DNA of 64,000 nt from Coprococcus eutactus (GCF_025149915.1 NZ_CP102278.1:2146501-2210500), one strand, 5' to 3'. Shown: positions 8,097 to 17,595, counted from the stretch's first letter. Made by a program: numbers and translations. The notes: a model not told the origin generated them from the letters alone.

Positions 8097-9029
8097 CTAG
8101 AACTCTTCAAGGATTCTCTTCTTTCTCTTATTTCTTCTAATCGTTCCCGCTATCAGTGCCACTATCAAAATTACAGCTATACACACTGCGATTATGATAT
8201 TCTTATTTATTTTCGTTGTTGTATCTTTTATCTTTTCCACATTATCATACACAGGAGAATTCACAGTCACTTTAAACTTTCCTGTCAGCTCTGTCTCATT
8301 TCCCTCTTTGTCCTCATATGTAACCACAACATTTGACAATTCACCCGTCTCACTTGTAGTTGCAGATGCATTCGTCAGGATATCAATGCTTCCACTTTTT
8401 CCAGTGTCTATATTTCCTATAAATGTATCATTCTCCTCCAGATAATTACTCTCCACTCTCACTCTGACATTGTAGAGCATGCCTGCCCCCATATTGTTGA
8501 CACTGCCTATGACCTCTACAGAATCTCCAAGCACAGCATCGTCATCCACATACAGATCAGTGATGGATGCCCTCTGCTCAAGTTTCACCGGAAGATATAT
8601 CACATCTGTAGCAGAATACGGATTTCCCCATATATCGTCATATTCATTTACTACACTGAGCTTATAACTCTTTTCCGCAAGTCCGTCAGCAGCCCGGAGC
8701 CTGAATGTAAATGTGCTCTCCTCTCCGTTTGGAAGCTCCTCCAAAAATCCATTGCCTGCACCTTCAGCGGGCACGATATCTCCTGTATCTGATGTGACAG
8801 ATATTTTTAGATTATCTACATATCTGCTGCCGGTATTCTTTATCGTCACTGCAAGATCAAACGTCTGCCCTGCAATGATCTCCTTCTGTACTATCTTACA
8901 ATCCACGACCATGACCTTTGGCTGAGATGCCTGCACTGTCATGGCAAATGGCTGCATACACAGGCACACTATCACAGTCATCATCAGCACTGCATATTTT
9001 TTTACTATAGTCAATTTACTTTTCATCAT
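8097..9029 (-). CDS. Exported membrane-anchored protein with CARDB-like repeats
   Basis: 310 aa from the first of two adjacent ATGs (9029), with AGAAGGG nine bases upstream. Longer in-frame starts exist but lack a binding site. Signal peptide or anchor at residues 9-33. Two Ig-like segments follow (about 38-150 and 155-260), each with the pattern seen in CARDB/NPCBM-associated adhesion modules (GQTFDLAVTIKNTGSRYVDN; GSVNNMGAGMLYNVRVRVES). A C-terminal transmembrane helix (IIIAVCIAVILIVALIAG) is followed by a basic tail RRNKRKKR. Genes like this often accompany MacB-type ABC systems in Clostridia and may act as an extracellular adaptor. Function is inferred. Confidence 0.75.
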   Translation of the reverse strand: MMKSKLTIVKKYAVLMMTVIVCLCMQPFAMTVQASQPKVMVVDCKIVQKEIIAGQTFDLAVTIKNTGSRYVDNLKISVTSDTGDIVPAEGAGNGFLEELPNGEESTFTFRLRAADGLAEKSYKLSVVNEYDDIWGNPYSATDVIYLPVKLEQRASITDLYVDDDAVLGDSVEVIGSVNNMGAGMLYNVRVRVESNYLEENDTFIGNIDTGKSGSIDILTNASATTSETGELSNVVVTYEDKEGNETELTGKFKVTVNSPVYDNVEKIKDTTTKINKNIIIAVCIAVILIVALIAGTIRRNKRKKRILEEF

Positions 9030-9165
9030 ATTTATCATCCCTTCTATTGAACACCCAACATACAAAATAGCCCTCATTGTATGATTACATTTCGACACAG
9101 CATAATTGATCAACGACGTCTAGTGCCATGTCTCTTTTTGTTCTGTGCCAGTTTTTCAGTACGTC

Positions 9166-9831
9166 TTATTCCACTATCTTTCCATCAGCTATCTTTATTA
9201 TCCTGTCTGCCTCCCTCGCAAGGTCAATGTTGTGCGTTATGAGCACCAGAGTCTGATTCAGTTTCTTCACAGAATCCTGGAGCAATGTCAGAACCTCATT
9301 TCCATTCTTTGAATCCAGCGCTCCGGTAGGCTCATCTGCCAGCACCAATGCCGGTCTGTTGGCAAGTGCCCTTGCTATTGCCGCCCTCTGCTGCTGCCCA
9401 CCGGAGAGCTGATTTGGCAGATACTTTTTTCTGTCCTTAAGTCCCAGCATCTCTATAATGTGGTCTATATAATCTCTGTCCGGTTTTCTGTGATCAAGGA
9501 GTATCGGCATTCTTATATTCTCCTCCACCGTCAGAACCGGGATCAGATGATAAGCCTGAAATACAAATCCTATCTTTCTCCGCCTGAACACCGACATTTC
9601 CTCATCGTTAAGTCTCGTTATATCCTTGCCGTCTATGATGACATTTCCACTGTTAGGAGTATCCACTCCTCCCATAACATGCAGCATGGTAGATTTGCCG
9701 GAGCCTGACGCACCAACTATAGCAACTGTCTCTCCCTTTTCTATGGAAAGGCTCACATCATCGAGTCCCCATACTCTCGTGTCACCCTCACCGTATATTT
9801 TTGTGACATGCTCCATCTTTACTATCTCCAT
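9166..9831 (-). CDS. ABC transporter ATPase, MacB/LolD type
   Basis: 221 aa from the ATG at 9831; GGAGG is 10 bases upstream, while the ATG three codons earlier is only one base from it. Walker [11 protein letters not shown]-loop [10 protein letters not shown], signature LSGGQQQR, Walker [13 protein letters not shown] and switch His in ITHN are all intact. The type is that of ATPases serving FtsX-like permeases (LolD, MacB, BceA). It sits between the large permease and the CARDB/MacB pair and probably energises one or both permeases. Confidence 0.92.
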   Translation of the reverse strand: MEIVKMEHVTKIYGEGDTRVWGLDDVSLSIEKGETVAIVGASGSGKSTMLHVMGGVDTPNSGNVIIDGKDITRLNDEEMSVFRRRKIGFVFQAYHLIPVLTVEENIRMPILLDHRKPDRDYIDHIIEMLGLKDRKKYLPNQLSGGQQQRAAIARALANRPALVLADEPTGALDSKNGNEVLTLLQDSVKKLNQTLVLITHNIDLAREADRIIKIADGKIVE

Positions 9832-9942
9832 GTGATACATTCCTCCTATCTTCCATATCTATCTTGTGTATTACCAACTCTTGTGTTTGTACACTTTCTG
9901 TTTCATGTTATCTTTGATTTAAAGTTAATCTAAGCGCATCTC

Positions 9943-12321
9943 CTACTCCTCAAGTGTCAGATCTTCCGCCATACTCTTCGGAAGTTTTCTAAGTGGCAAA
10001 TATATACTTCCAAACACCAGTATGACCGACAGAAGTATCCCTGCTGCTATCGCCAACACAGATGGTGTAAATCTCATCGGAATTACAAGTTTTAAGAAAC
10101 TGTATTCACCAAAATATATCGCCGTGCCTGTCACTATTCCTATCACATCTGCAAGTGCTACCGCCATGATTCCCTCAAGCATAACCGTCTTTAAGAGTAT
10201 TTTTCTCGACATTCCTATGACCCTCAGCTGCGCAAATTCCTTCCGTCTCATATGAAGATTGCCCGCTGTTGCATTTATGATGTTTACTGCGCCAAGTGCA
10301 AACACAAGAGCAGCTATCATCAGGATCACTCTGTTAATACTCTTAAAGCCCTTGATCATAATCATACTGTCAAAATACATATTCATCTCATAAATACCGT
10401 CTTCTGTATAAATGTCTGACTGTATATCGACGATCTCTCCATTGGTTATCTTATTCGAATCGATCTGATATTCCATTCCGGATATTTGATTTTCTGTATA
10501 CCCGGTCTCAGCAAAATAATTGTCCAGAGTTGTGTATACCTGTAATCCTTCATCCCCGATAACCTTATCACCCATATCAAGGATTCCCTCCACCGTGTAT
10601 GTGTGACAGCGGCCTTCCGCCACAAGCCTGTTATACACGTCATTTGCTATATGCATTCTTTTTTCAGTTCCCCGATCAGCCTTATCGCAGCCATTTACTG
10701 CATTATCGGCATCTTCCACAGCCTTCTGAGTCTCCGAAAACAGAAGTGCCGTATCTACTATCGATATGGTATCTCCAACCTTATAATCATTCATCAGCAG
10801 ATGATTCAGAGTTTCATATGTGATATCTCCATTCCACAGTTCGTTATCATGCTCTGCACTTCCACCTGCCACCACCAGTATTCCACGGTCGCTCAAATCC
10901 ACTGTGCCATCCGTCAGATATTGGTTCAAATCTGTGAGGTCATCTTTATTGAATCCCCTGAATCTGATCGCCGACAGTGAAGTCTGCGCGGTCACTGACG
11001 ATAGATCCTTTTCATATCTTTTTTTCGTAGAGCTGAGTACTTCGCCGTACATAGTTTTGTTCAGATAATCTTCCGTGAATCTTGAATACAGCTCCTCCGC
11101 ATCAGGCACATATGCATTTGTCTCATACACCTTTCTTGCAGATATGACATTTCTGCTGTCTGCAATCCTCCTCATGTGTTCTGCATCCGGAAGTCCTGCC
11201 TCCACGGTATCAATGTCCTGAAACTGCGAAGGCAGGTCATATACGGACAGCTGGTATGGTCCGTATTTGCTGTCTAAATAATCAACAGCATTATCCAGTG
11301 TTCCCGCCACACTCATCACTGCTATAAGCGCTGCTATACTTACCGAAAGAGAAGCAACCGTCTTTACGAATCTCCCTTGGTTTCTGAGTACGCTTTTTCT
11401 TGCGTATTCGCCTTCCATTCCAAAGATCCTGCCCATAAGCCCTCTGCCCCGATCCTTTATCCGGCCGGCTTTTATCCTGAACTGTCCTCTGACAGCACTT
11501 ATAGGTGTCATGCTCACAATGACCTTACAGTTATCTCTCATAACAAAATACAGATCTCCAAGATAACAGATGAGCACAGGGATAACCGGCACCAGATGAT
11601 ATCCGGCACTGACTCCTGTAAACACTCCAATTACAATGGTGATCAGTCCCCCCAGTATAATCCCTATAAGTATTCCAATACACTCAAGCAATGCTCCCAT
11701 TAGATATACTATTCTCTTGAGCTGTCCCTTTGTTGCTCCGATACATCTGAGTATTCCATAATCCTTTATCTGCTCCATCATAAACATCTGTACAGTGTTT
11801 CTGATGATCCCAACTGCAAATATGGCAAATATATACGCTATGAGAAGTATTGTCCATACAATGACCATGAGCATGGAGCCGTCTGTCGTTCCGTCCTGAA
11901 AATATAGCAGCGCCAGACCATCGTTCAGCTCCGCATTTATATCATATTTTTCTGCAATAACATTCATATTGTGTTCCATGCGGTATGGATTATTTCCTGT
12001 GGCGTATATCGCATTCTTATACAACACCTTGTCTGGAGAATCCCCACTCCAATCAGTATATTCATATCTGCCTATATATGCCTTCTCAATCATATCGTCA
12101 GCTGCTATCTGCTCTGCCTGGGATCTGCTCTCCGCCATTAACACAAACTCGTAATCCCTGTCTTTGCGCTCTTCATCCCGGGCATGAAGGAGATAAGAAT
12201 ACGCAATATTAAGTCCGCCATACAACACTATCACTGTGATCACCACACCTATGATAGTAATAAGACTTCTTCCCCTGTTTGCCTTCAGATATTTTTTTGC
12301 CAGATCTTTATAATCCCCCAC
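9943..12321 (-). CDS. Large ABC permease with two FtsX domains
   Basis: 792 aa from a GTG at 12321 with GGGAGG seven bases upstream; the frame extends ten codons further to an ATG without a binding site. An N-terminal transmembrane segment (about 16-40) and an extracytoplasmic stretch are followed by a first FtsX domain (about 150-260). A second transmembrane segment around 320 precedes a large outer domain, and a second FtsX domain lies at about 665-780. This is the 8-10-segment layout of BceB-like and MacB-like permeases involved in resistance to or sensing of envelope-active compounds. It is first after the two-component system, separated by 194 bases carrying two inverted repeats. Substrate unknown. 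Confidence 0.85.
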   Translation of the reverse strand: MGDYKDLAKKYLKANRGRSLITIIGVVITVIVLYGGLNIAYSYLLHARDEERKDRDYEFVLMAESRSQAEQIAADDMIEKAYIGRYEYTDWSGDSPDKVLYKNAIYATGNNPYRMEHNMNVIAEKYDINAELNDGLALLYFQDGTTDGSMLMVIVWTILLIAYIFAIFAVGIIRNTVQMFMMEQIKDYGILRCIGATKGQLKRIVYLMGALLECIGILIGIILGGLITIVIGVFTGVSAGYHLVPVIPVLICYLGDLYFVMRDNCKVIVSMTPISAVRGQFRIKAGRIKDRGRGLMGRIFGMEGEYARKSVLRNQGRFVKTVASLSVSIAALIAVMSVAGTLDNAVDYLDSKYGPYQLSVYDLPSQFQDIDTVEAGLPDAEHMRRIADSRNVISARKVYETNAYVPDAEELYSRFTEDYLNKTMYGEVLSSTKKRYEKDLSSVTAQTSLSAIRFRGFNKDDLTDLNQYLTDGTVDLSDRGILVVAGGSAEHDNELWNGDITYETLNHLLMNDYKVGDTISIVDTALLFSETQKAVEDADNAVNGCDKADRGTEKRMHIANDVYNRLVAEGRCHTYTVEGILDMGDKVIGDEGLQVYTTLDNYFAETGYTENQISGMEYQIDSNKITNGEIVDIQSDIYTEDGIYEMNMYFDSMIMIKGFKSINRVILMIAALVFALGAVNIINATAGNLHMRRKEFAQLRVIGMSRKILLKTVMLEGIMAVALADVIGIVTGTAIYFGEYSFLKLVIPMRFTPSVLAIAAGILLSVILVFGSIYLPLRKLPKSMAEDLTLEE

Positions 12322-12440
12322 TTCAGTTCCTCCCTGTATAAGTCCTGCCACACAAAAAAGATGGCATGCATCATCTCTTCATTCAATAATGATACATTAC
12401 CATCTCTTTCTTACTTTTCAGTGACTATATGATTTTCTTT

Positions 12441-12458
12441 TCTTACAGTTTAGTAAGA
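12441..12458. promoter_or_regulatory. Inverted repeat upstream of the ABC operon
   Basis: TCTTAC-AGTTTA-GTAAGA is a perfect 6-bp inverted repeat about 120 bases upstream of the large permease start. It could be an operator for the OmpR-type regulator encoded next door. This is suggested only by position and symmetry. Confidence 0.3.
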
Positions 12459-12471
12459 TAACACCTTTTCC

Positions 12472-12502
12472 GGGGACGGAGGTACCTGCCCCCTCCGTCC
12501 CC
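12472..12502. repeat. GC-rich palindrome, REP-like
   Basis: A perfect 11-bp stem (GGGGACGGAGG at 12472-12482, CCTCCGTCCCC at 12492-12502) encloses a 9-base loop. Its G+C content is far above the surroundings, which suggests a mobile REP-like palindrome rather than a host regulatory site. There is no T tract. It lies between the kinase gene and the permease gene and could reduce read-through. Confidence 0.6.
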
Positions 12503-12515
12503 ACAGGTCATTATA

Positions 12516-13550
12516 TTATATATGTACAAATGTTATCTCAAAACATGTATACTCGTTCAACACGCTCTTGACTGTTATCCTGCCTCCCATACCTTCCACG
12601 ATAGACTTTGTGAGAGAAAGTCCTATTCCCACACTGTTAGGATTGACCTCCTGGTTCACTCTGTAAAACCTTTTAAATATATTTGGAAGTTCGCTCTCCG
12701 GAATTCCCATTCCATGATCCATGACATATATTCTCGCAAACAGATCATTCTGTTCCACGCTGAGATCGATCTCCGTTCCATTTTCAGAATAGTCTGAAGC
12801 ATTCTTGAGCAGATTGATGATTGCCTCTGTCAGCCAGTCTCCGTCACATTCCAGCTTTATGTTACTATCACACTTTATGACAACCTTCTGTTCTCTCTTA
12901 TCAGTCAGATAACGCACTCCATCCGCAGCCTGGGCACAGATGACCTCCATATTCCAGCTCTGTTTCTGAAATTCTATCGCTCCTGCCTCAATACGTGCAA
13001 GCTTAAGCAGGGACAGCACCATCCACTCCATCCTTGAAAGCTGATTCCGAGCCTCTGTAAGCACCTGTCTTTTCCTATCGGGATCTGTGACCTTATCATC
13101 CAGCAACATATCCACGAATATATTGAGTGAGGCAAGCGGGGTCTTAAGCTGGTGCGATATATCTGATATTATATCTCTGAGAAATATTTTCTCTGAGAGC
13201 TCCTTTTCCCTGCTCTCCCGCAGAAAAGACACCATCTTATAAAAATTCGTATATAATATACCAATGGTTCCCTGCCTGAATTCCTCCTCAGTAACAACGT
13301 CAGGAGAATCCATCACCTTCACCATCTTTTCAGATATATTCTCAACCTCACTGTACACTTCATCCATGCGCCTGTAACCTACTATGCCTGATATCACCAG
13401 CGCCGCCGCTATCATCACTGTAGATATGACCGTATATAGTACATTCCCGCCAAATGCAATATACAGCCACACAGCAAGTATCACAATTGATACAAAACCT
13501 ATCCATACAAAGCTGTATATATATTTCTTTCTCTCATACGAACTCTTCAT
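12516..13550 (-). CDS. Histidine kinase with minimal extracellular sensor
   Basis: 344 aa. Two transmembrane helices (about 9-31 and 35-56) are separated by a loop of only a few residues, as in intramembrane-sensing kinases of the BceS type. A linker follows, then a HisKA domain with DISHQLKTPLASLN (phosphoacceptor His about residue 133), and an ATPase domain with NLLKNASDYS, DHGMGIPE and GIGLSLTKSIVE. The 344-aa length is close to BceS. The regulator gene ends three bases before its start. The neighbouring ABC genes suggest a transporter-assisted sensor of envelope-active peptides, but this remains inference. Confidence 0.88.
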   Translation of the reverse strand: MKSSYERKKYIYSFVWIGFVSIVILAVWLYIAFGGNVLYTVISTVMIAAALVISGIVGYRRMDEVYSEVENISEKMVKVMDSPDVVTEEEFRQGTIGILYTNFYKMVSFLRESREKELSEKIFLRDIISDISHQLKTPLASLNIFVDMLLDDKVTDPDRKRQVLTEARNQLSRMEWMVLSLLKLARIEAGAIEFQKQSWNMEVICAQAADGVRYLTDKREQKVVIKCDSNIKLECDGDWLTEAIINLLKNASDYSENGTEIDLSVEQNDLFARIYVMDHGMGIPESELPNIFKRFYRVNQEVNPNSVGIGLSLTKSIVEGMGGRITVKSVLNEYTCFEITFVHI

Positions 13551-13553
13551 CTG

Positions 13554-14258
13554 TTAATCCCTGTTGTTGTCCCCTGAATTTCTGCAGAACCTGTATCCTA
13601 CGCCTCGCACAGTCTCTATACAAGAAGCATCATCTCTCAATTTTGTTCTGAGCCTTTTCATATACACCGAAAGCGTATTGTCATCGATCAGTACGCCATC
13701 CACATCGTATAGTCTGTCAAGCAGAGTCGCCCGTGAAAGTACGATTCCCTCATTTGCCACAAGTTCCTTTAAAAGTCTCAGCTCATTCTGCGTACAATCT
13801 ATGAGCTTATCACCCTCATACAGCCTGAATTCCGATATAACAAACCTGTGATTTCCAAAAGTATACACATCACATACGCCTTTCCCGGACATATCATATC
13901 GTCTGAGATTTGCGGAGATCCTTGAAAGCAGTTCCTTAAGTCTATATGGTTTGGCAACATAATCATCTGCCCCAAGTTCAAGTCCCTGCACTATATTGAT
14001 CTCCTCAGACATAGCTGTGAGGAATATTATCGGGATTCTTACTCCAGTATCTCTCAGATATCTGCAAAAATCATATCCACTGCCATCCGGCAGCATGACA
14101 TCCAACAATATAAGGTCTACAGTCTCTCCCATAAGTGATCTGGCCGACTTTATATTCATCGCATGCTTTACTTTATATCCCTCTGCCTCAAGTACGAACA
14201 CTGTCCCCATTGCAAGAGCCTTATCATCCTCAACTAATAAAATAGTCTTTTCTGCCAT
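13554..14258 (-). CDS. OmpR-family response regulator
   Basis: 234 aa from the ATG at 14258 (MAEKTILLVEDD), with GGAGG ten bases upstream. Receiver domain with EDD acidic pocket, phosphorylated Asp in LILLDVMLP, Thr in FLTA and Lys in AKPY. The C-terminal winged helix (about 130-234) ends with TVRGVGYRF, diagnostic of OmpR/PhoB. Partner of the kinase that follows immediately. Expected to control the ABC genes downstream. Confidence 0.93.
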   Translation of the reverse strand: MAEKTILLVEDDKALAMGTVFVLEAEGYKVKHAMNIKSARSLMGETVDLILLDVMLPDGSGYDFCRYLRDTGVRIPIIFLTAMSEEINIVQGLELGADDYVAKPYRLKELLSRISANLRRYDMSGKGVCDVYTFGNHRFVISEFRLYEGDKLIDCTQNELRLLKELVANEGIVLSRATLLDRLYDVDGVLIDDNTLSVYMKRLRTKLRDDASCIETVRGVGYRFCRNSGDNNRD

Positions 14259-14361
14259 TTTATTTGCGCCTCCGCTTATCACATCTTAAATCCACCATTC
14301 TTGTATGCATTTTCTGTTCCTGGATTGCCGTCATCACTCCCGATCTCCACAGAATGGTATT

Positions 14362-15249
14362 CTACATCTCTTCATTTATGATAACGCTCTTTATTCCTGC
14401 TACACTATTGAGGGCTTTCAGTATACCTGTTACCGCCATGTTGCAATTTTCTTCTGATACACCGCCAAGGTCAAGATATATCATTATCTGGTCTTCACCC
14501 TTATATACATCAATATACCCCATATAGTTTTCTTCATCACCATTTTGTGAAGAATAATCCGACATCACCTGCTGGATCTCTTCTGCTTTCTCATCTGTCA
14601 CACCGCCGTCAAAATACACACTATATAAAAAGCTCTCTCCGTCAAATCCAGCGACATGTGCCTCATAGTTCAGATCAAGCTGATCTATTCCTAATATACT
14701 GTCAAAGTCGAATTCTTCATCTTCTCCAAATCCATCTTCGTCATATTCCCCATAATTATCTGCCATATCTTTATTCTCCTCCCCTGTTTTCTTTTCTTCT
14801 TCTGCTGCCTGCTTATCTGCCTCTTCTTCCGCTGCCACTTCCTCCGGTCTTCTCTCAAACCGCGCATATCCACTGTCATATTTTAGATATATGACATTCT
14901 TTTCTTCTTTACTGATGTATATTTCCTGTCCAATCTTGAGATCGATCCCCGCTGCCGAATAATTCTTTGTCGGCGGATCACTTCTGTCAACTGTATCGAT
15001 CACACCTGCACCCTCATAACCTTCCGGTAAAGCCTCATCTCTCCCCGTTGCAAAATAATAATACATTTTTCCATTATACATTACCTGCGGCTGCTCAATG
15101 ACTCCCCTATCCATCCCTGTGGAATTCTCCCCCGTGGATGTCACATTTCCATTAGCACCTGAAACACCCTCGCCTGAATTGCCACAAGCCGTACATGCCA
15201 TGATGGATATAATCGCAGCACATATCACTATCCCTCTTCTTATCCTCAT
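14362..15249 (-). CDS. Lipoprotein of unknown function
   Basis: 295 aa. The N-terminal MRIRRGIVICAAIISIMACT followed by ACGN is a lipoprotein signal peptide with the modified Cys at residue 22. Residues about 55-135 are a compact Tyr-rich domain, and 135-175 are an extremely Glu/Ala/Lys-rich, probably flexible or coiled stretch (AEEEADKQAAEEEKKTG). The C-terminal 110 residues look like a small alpha/beta domain. It lies 103 bases upstream of the regulator gene on the same strand, so it may be an accessory of the envelope-sensing operon. No family recognised. Confidence 0.8.
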   Translation of the reverse strand: MRIRRGIVICAAIISIMACTACGNSGEGVSGANGNVTSTGENSTGMDRGVIEQPQVMYNGKMYYYFATGRDEALPEGYEGAGVIDTVDRSDPPTKNYSAAGIDLKIGQEIYISKEEKNVIYLKYDSGYARFERRPEEVAAEEEADKQAAEEEKKTGEENKDMADNYGEYDEDGFGEDEEFDFDSILGIDQLDLNYEAHVAGFDGESFLYSVYFDGGVTDEKAEEIQQVMSDYSSQNGDEENYMGYIDVYKGEDQIMIYLDLGGVSEENCNMAVTGILKALNSVAGIKSVIINEEM

Positions 15250-15379
15250 ACAATTCTCCCTTTATATTTTTCAGATTATGGTTTATCAACATTATTGCTG
15301 ATCTGCTGTATGTTCATGTTAACATGTCCCAGACTTTATTTCCACTCACATAATCTTAATAAGTTCTAGCACGCATTCT

Positions 15380-15595
15380 CTACTTCCGTCCATCCATATC
15401 CTCATCCCGGACATATCTCGCATTGAACTCCATATTGATCTCACGGAGCTCCTTCTTCCCATCAATATAATCCTGGTACATCTCTGTGATACCACACATG
15501 CATCCGTCACAATAAGCATCTATATTTCCCAGAGAATCGGCAACTATCTGCTCCCGCTCCTGTCTAGTCGTATCCTTGATAAGATATCCCGCCAT
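15380..15595 (-). CDS. Conserved small protein with clustered Cys
   Basis: 71 aa from the ATG at 15595, which has AGGAGG five bases upstream; the longer reading frame through the foldback element is not credible. Sequence begins MAGYLIKDTTRQEREQIVAD and contains CDGCMCG near residue 29, then a charged helix ELREINMEFNARYVRDEDMD. I recall similar short proteins in many Lachnospiraceae without an assigned function. The C-x-x-C-x-C spacing could bind a metal. It follows aspS on the same strand, separated by the 209-bp foldback element. Confidence 0.75.
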   Translation of the reverse strand: MAGYLIKDTTRQEREQIVADSLGNIDAYCDGCMCGITEMYQDYIDGKKELREINMEFNARYVRDEDMDGRK

Positions 15596-15619
15596 AAAAA
15601 CCTCCTCGCAATAAAAACA

Positions 15620-15828
15620 GGCACTTGTAGTTTTCTGACGAAGAATATGAAACATATATACAAACGATAGTGAAAGCGACCGATCTTCAGCGCTTACCTG
15701 CTGATGTGAAAGCCGCAGCGCCCTTATCGCGGCTGAAACATCACGCAGATGTAAGCCAGCTGAAGTGAGGGTAGCTGAATGTGTTTGTATATATGTCTTC
15801 ATATTCGAGTCTAAAAATCACAAGTGCC
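15620..15828. repeat. 209-bp foldback element (MITE-like or structured RNA)
   Basis: Terminal arms 15620-15665 and 15783-15828 are 46-bp imperfect inverted repeats ending in GGCACTTGT and ACAAGTGCC, with about 22 near-identical bases at their inner ends (one indel). The interior is itself a long hairpin (15685-15765): CTTCAGC, GCTTAC, CTGC, TGATG and AGCCGC each pair with complementary blocks in the correct order around a 12-base loop. The entire segment can fold into one rod. It lies 15 bases after the aspS stop and 10 bases from the ribosome binding site of the small Cys protein. I saw no clear target-site duplication. Confidence 0.75.
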
Positions 15829-15843
15829 GTCCGTCTATCTAAA

Positions 15844-17595
15844 TTACTGTCTAACCTTAATGTGAACCTCACGGAGCTGCTGCTCTGTAACCTCGCCAGG
15901 TGCTCCACACATAAGATCCTGTGCATTTCCATTCATTGGGAATGGGATGACCTCTCTGATGTTCTCCTCATTTCTAAGGAGCATGATCATTCTGTCCACA
16001 CCAGGAGCCATACCTGCATGAGGTGGTGCTCCGAACTGGAATGCATTGTAGAGTGCTCCGAACTTCTCCTTCAAATCATCCTCTGTGTATCCTGCGATCT
16101 CAAATGCCTTGACCATGATCTTCATGTCATGGTTTCTTACAGCGCCTGATGAAAGCTCGATACCGTTGCAGACGATGTCGTACTGGTAAGCCAGGATATC
16201 AAGTGGATCCTTCTCATTTAACGCCTCAAGTCCGCCCTGTGGCATTGAGAACGGATTGTGTGTGAAGATGATCTTCTTGCTCTCCTTGTCGTACTCGTAC
16301 ATTGGGAAGTCATTTATATAGCAGAAACGGAATGCGTTCTTCTCGTTGAGGTCAAGTCTGTTGCCAAGCTCAACTCTGATCTGTCCTGCAAATGACGCTG
16401 CAATCTCAGGCGTATCTGCGATGAAGAAGATAGTATCTCCAGCCGTAAGGCCTGCAAGCTCTGCGATCTCACCCTTCATATCATCAGGAATGAACTTGTC
16501 GATAGGTCCCTTGTATGACATATCATCAAGAATCTCCAGATATCCAAGACCGCCCATGCCGATGCTCTGTGCAAACTTGAGCATCTTCTCATGCTGTCCC
16601 TTTGAAAGTTTCTTGTGTACATTGATGGCACGCACTGTCTTGCCATGGAATGGCTTGAATGTACATCTCTGGAAGAAATCTGTGAGATCTATTATTCTGA
16701 GTGGGTTTCTGAGGTCAGGCTTATCTGTACCGAACTCAAGCATAGCCTGCTTGTAGCTGATGATAGGATATGGAGCCTGTGTAACCACTGCGCCCTCAGG
16801 TGCAAACTTCTCAAATGTTGCTGAGAGGACTTCCTCTCCAACCTTGAATACGTCCTCCTGTGTTGCAAAGCTCATCTCAAAGTCAAGCTGGTAGAACTCA
16901 CCAGGTGAACGGTCTGCTCTTGCATCCTCATCTCTGAAACAAGGAGCTATCTGGAAGTACTTGTCAAATCCTGATACCATAAGAAGCTGCTTGTACTGCT
17001 GAGGTGCCTGTGGAAGTGCATAGAACTTGCCCTTGAACTTTCTTGATGGCACGATGTAATCTCTTGCGCCCTCAGGTGATGAAGCGCAGAGGATAGGTGT
17101 CTGGATCTCAAGGAATCCCATCTCAGTCATCTTCTGACGAAGGTAGCTGATGACCTGACTTCTGAATATCATGTTGTCCTTAACCTTTTTGTTTCTAAGG
17201 TCAAGATATCTGTACTTGAGTCTCACATCCTCACGTGTCTCCTTGGATGTCTGAATCTCAAATGGAATCTGCTTATATACCTTACCGAGTATCTCTACAG
17301 TCTTCGCCTCAAGCTCGATAGTACCTGTAGGGATCTTTGGGTTGTATGTCTCCTCATCTCTGTGCTCAACGATACCCTCAATTGATACACAGTCCTCCTT
17401 TGTTATTCCGTCAAGAAGTGAAGTGTCTCTCATTACTACCTGGAGCACTCCATACATATCACGCAGATCGATAAATGATACTCCACCATGGTCACGGATA
17501 TTCTCTACCCATCCGGCAACCTTAAGTGTCTGTCCCACATCGCCCTCAGTGATCTCGTTCATTGTTCTGTTACGATAAATGTTCTCGATTGTCAT
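15844..17595 (-). CDS. aspS: Aspartyl-tRNA synthetase
   Basis: 583 aa, bacterial-type class II AspRS that charges tRNA-Asp (and tRNA-Asn if non-discriminating). The N-terminal OB fold (about 1-105) binds the anticodon. Motif 2 is the FRDEDARADRSPGEFYQLDFEM region, a GAD insertion follows (about 280-420), and motif 3 is GVDRMIMLL near 545. GGAG lies seven bases before the ATG. Expression should be governed by the T-box leader upstream. The leader's best specifier candidate is AAC (Asn), which would fit a non-discriminating enzyme; the protein alone does not settle this. Confidence 0.97.
   Translation of the reverse strand: MTIENIYRNRTMNEITEGDVGQTLKVAGWVENIRDHGGVSFIDLRDMYGVLQVVMRDTSLLDGITKEDCVSIEGIVEHRDEETYNPKIPTGTIELEAKTVEILGKVYKQIPFEIQTSKETREDVRLKYRYLDLRNKKVKDNMIFRSQVISYLRQKMTEMGFLEIQTPILCASSPEGARDYIVPSRKFKGKFYALPQAPQQYKQLLMVSGFDKYFQIAPCFRDEDARADRSPGEFYQLDFEMSFATQEDVFKVGEEVLSATFEKFAPEGAVVTQAPYPIISYKQAMLEFGTDKPDLRNPLRIIDLTDFFQRCTFKPFHGKTVRAINVHKKLSKGQHEKMLKFAQSIGMGGLGYLEILDDMSYKGPIDKFIPDDMKGEIAELAGLTAGDTIFFIADTPEIAASFAGQIRVELGNRLDLNEKNAFRFCYINDFPMYEYDKESKKIIFTHNPFSMPQGGLEALNEKDPLDILAYQYDIVCNGIELSSGAVRNHDMKIMVKAFEIAGYTEDDLKEKFGALYNAFQFGAPPHAGMAPGVDRMIMLLRNEENIREVIPFPMNGNAQDLMCGAPGEVTEQQLREVHIKVRQ

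Noticed and set aside
15596..15802. N-terminal extension of the 71-aa protein through the foldback element
   Set aside because: AGGAGG lies directly before the ATG at 15595, and the extended part is only the translation of the inverted repeats.
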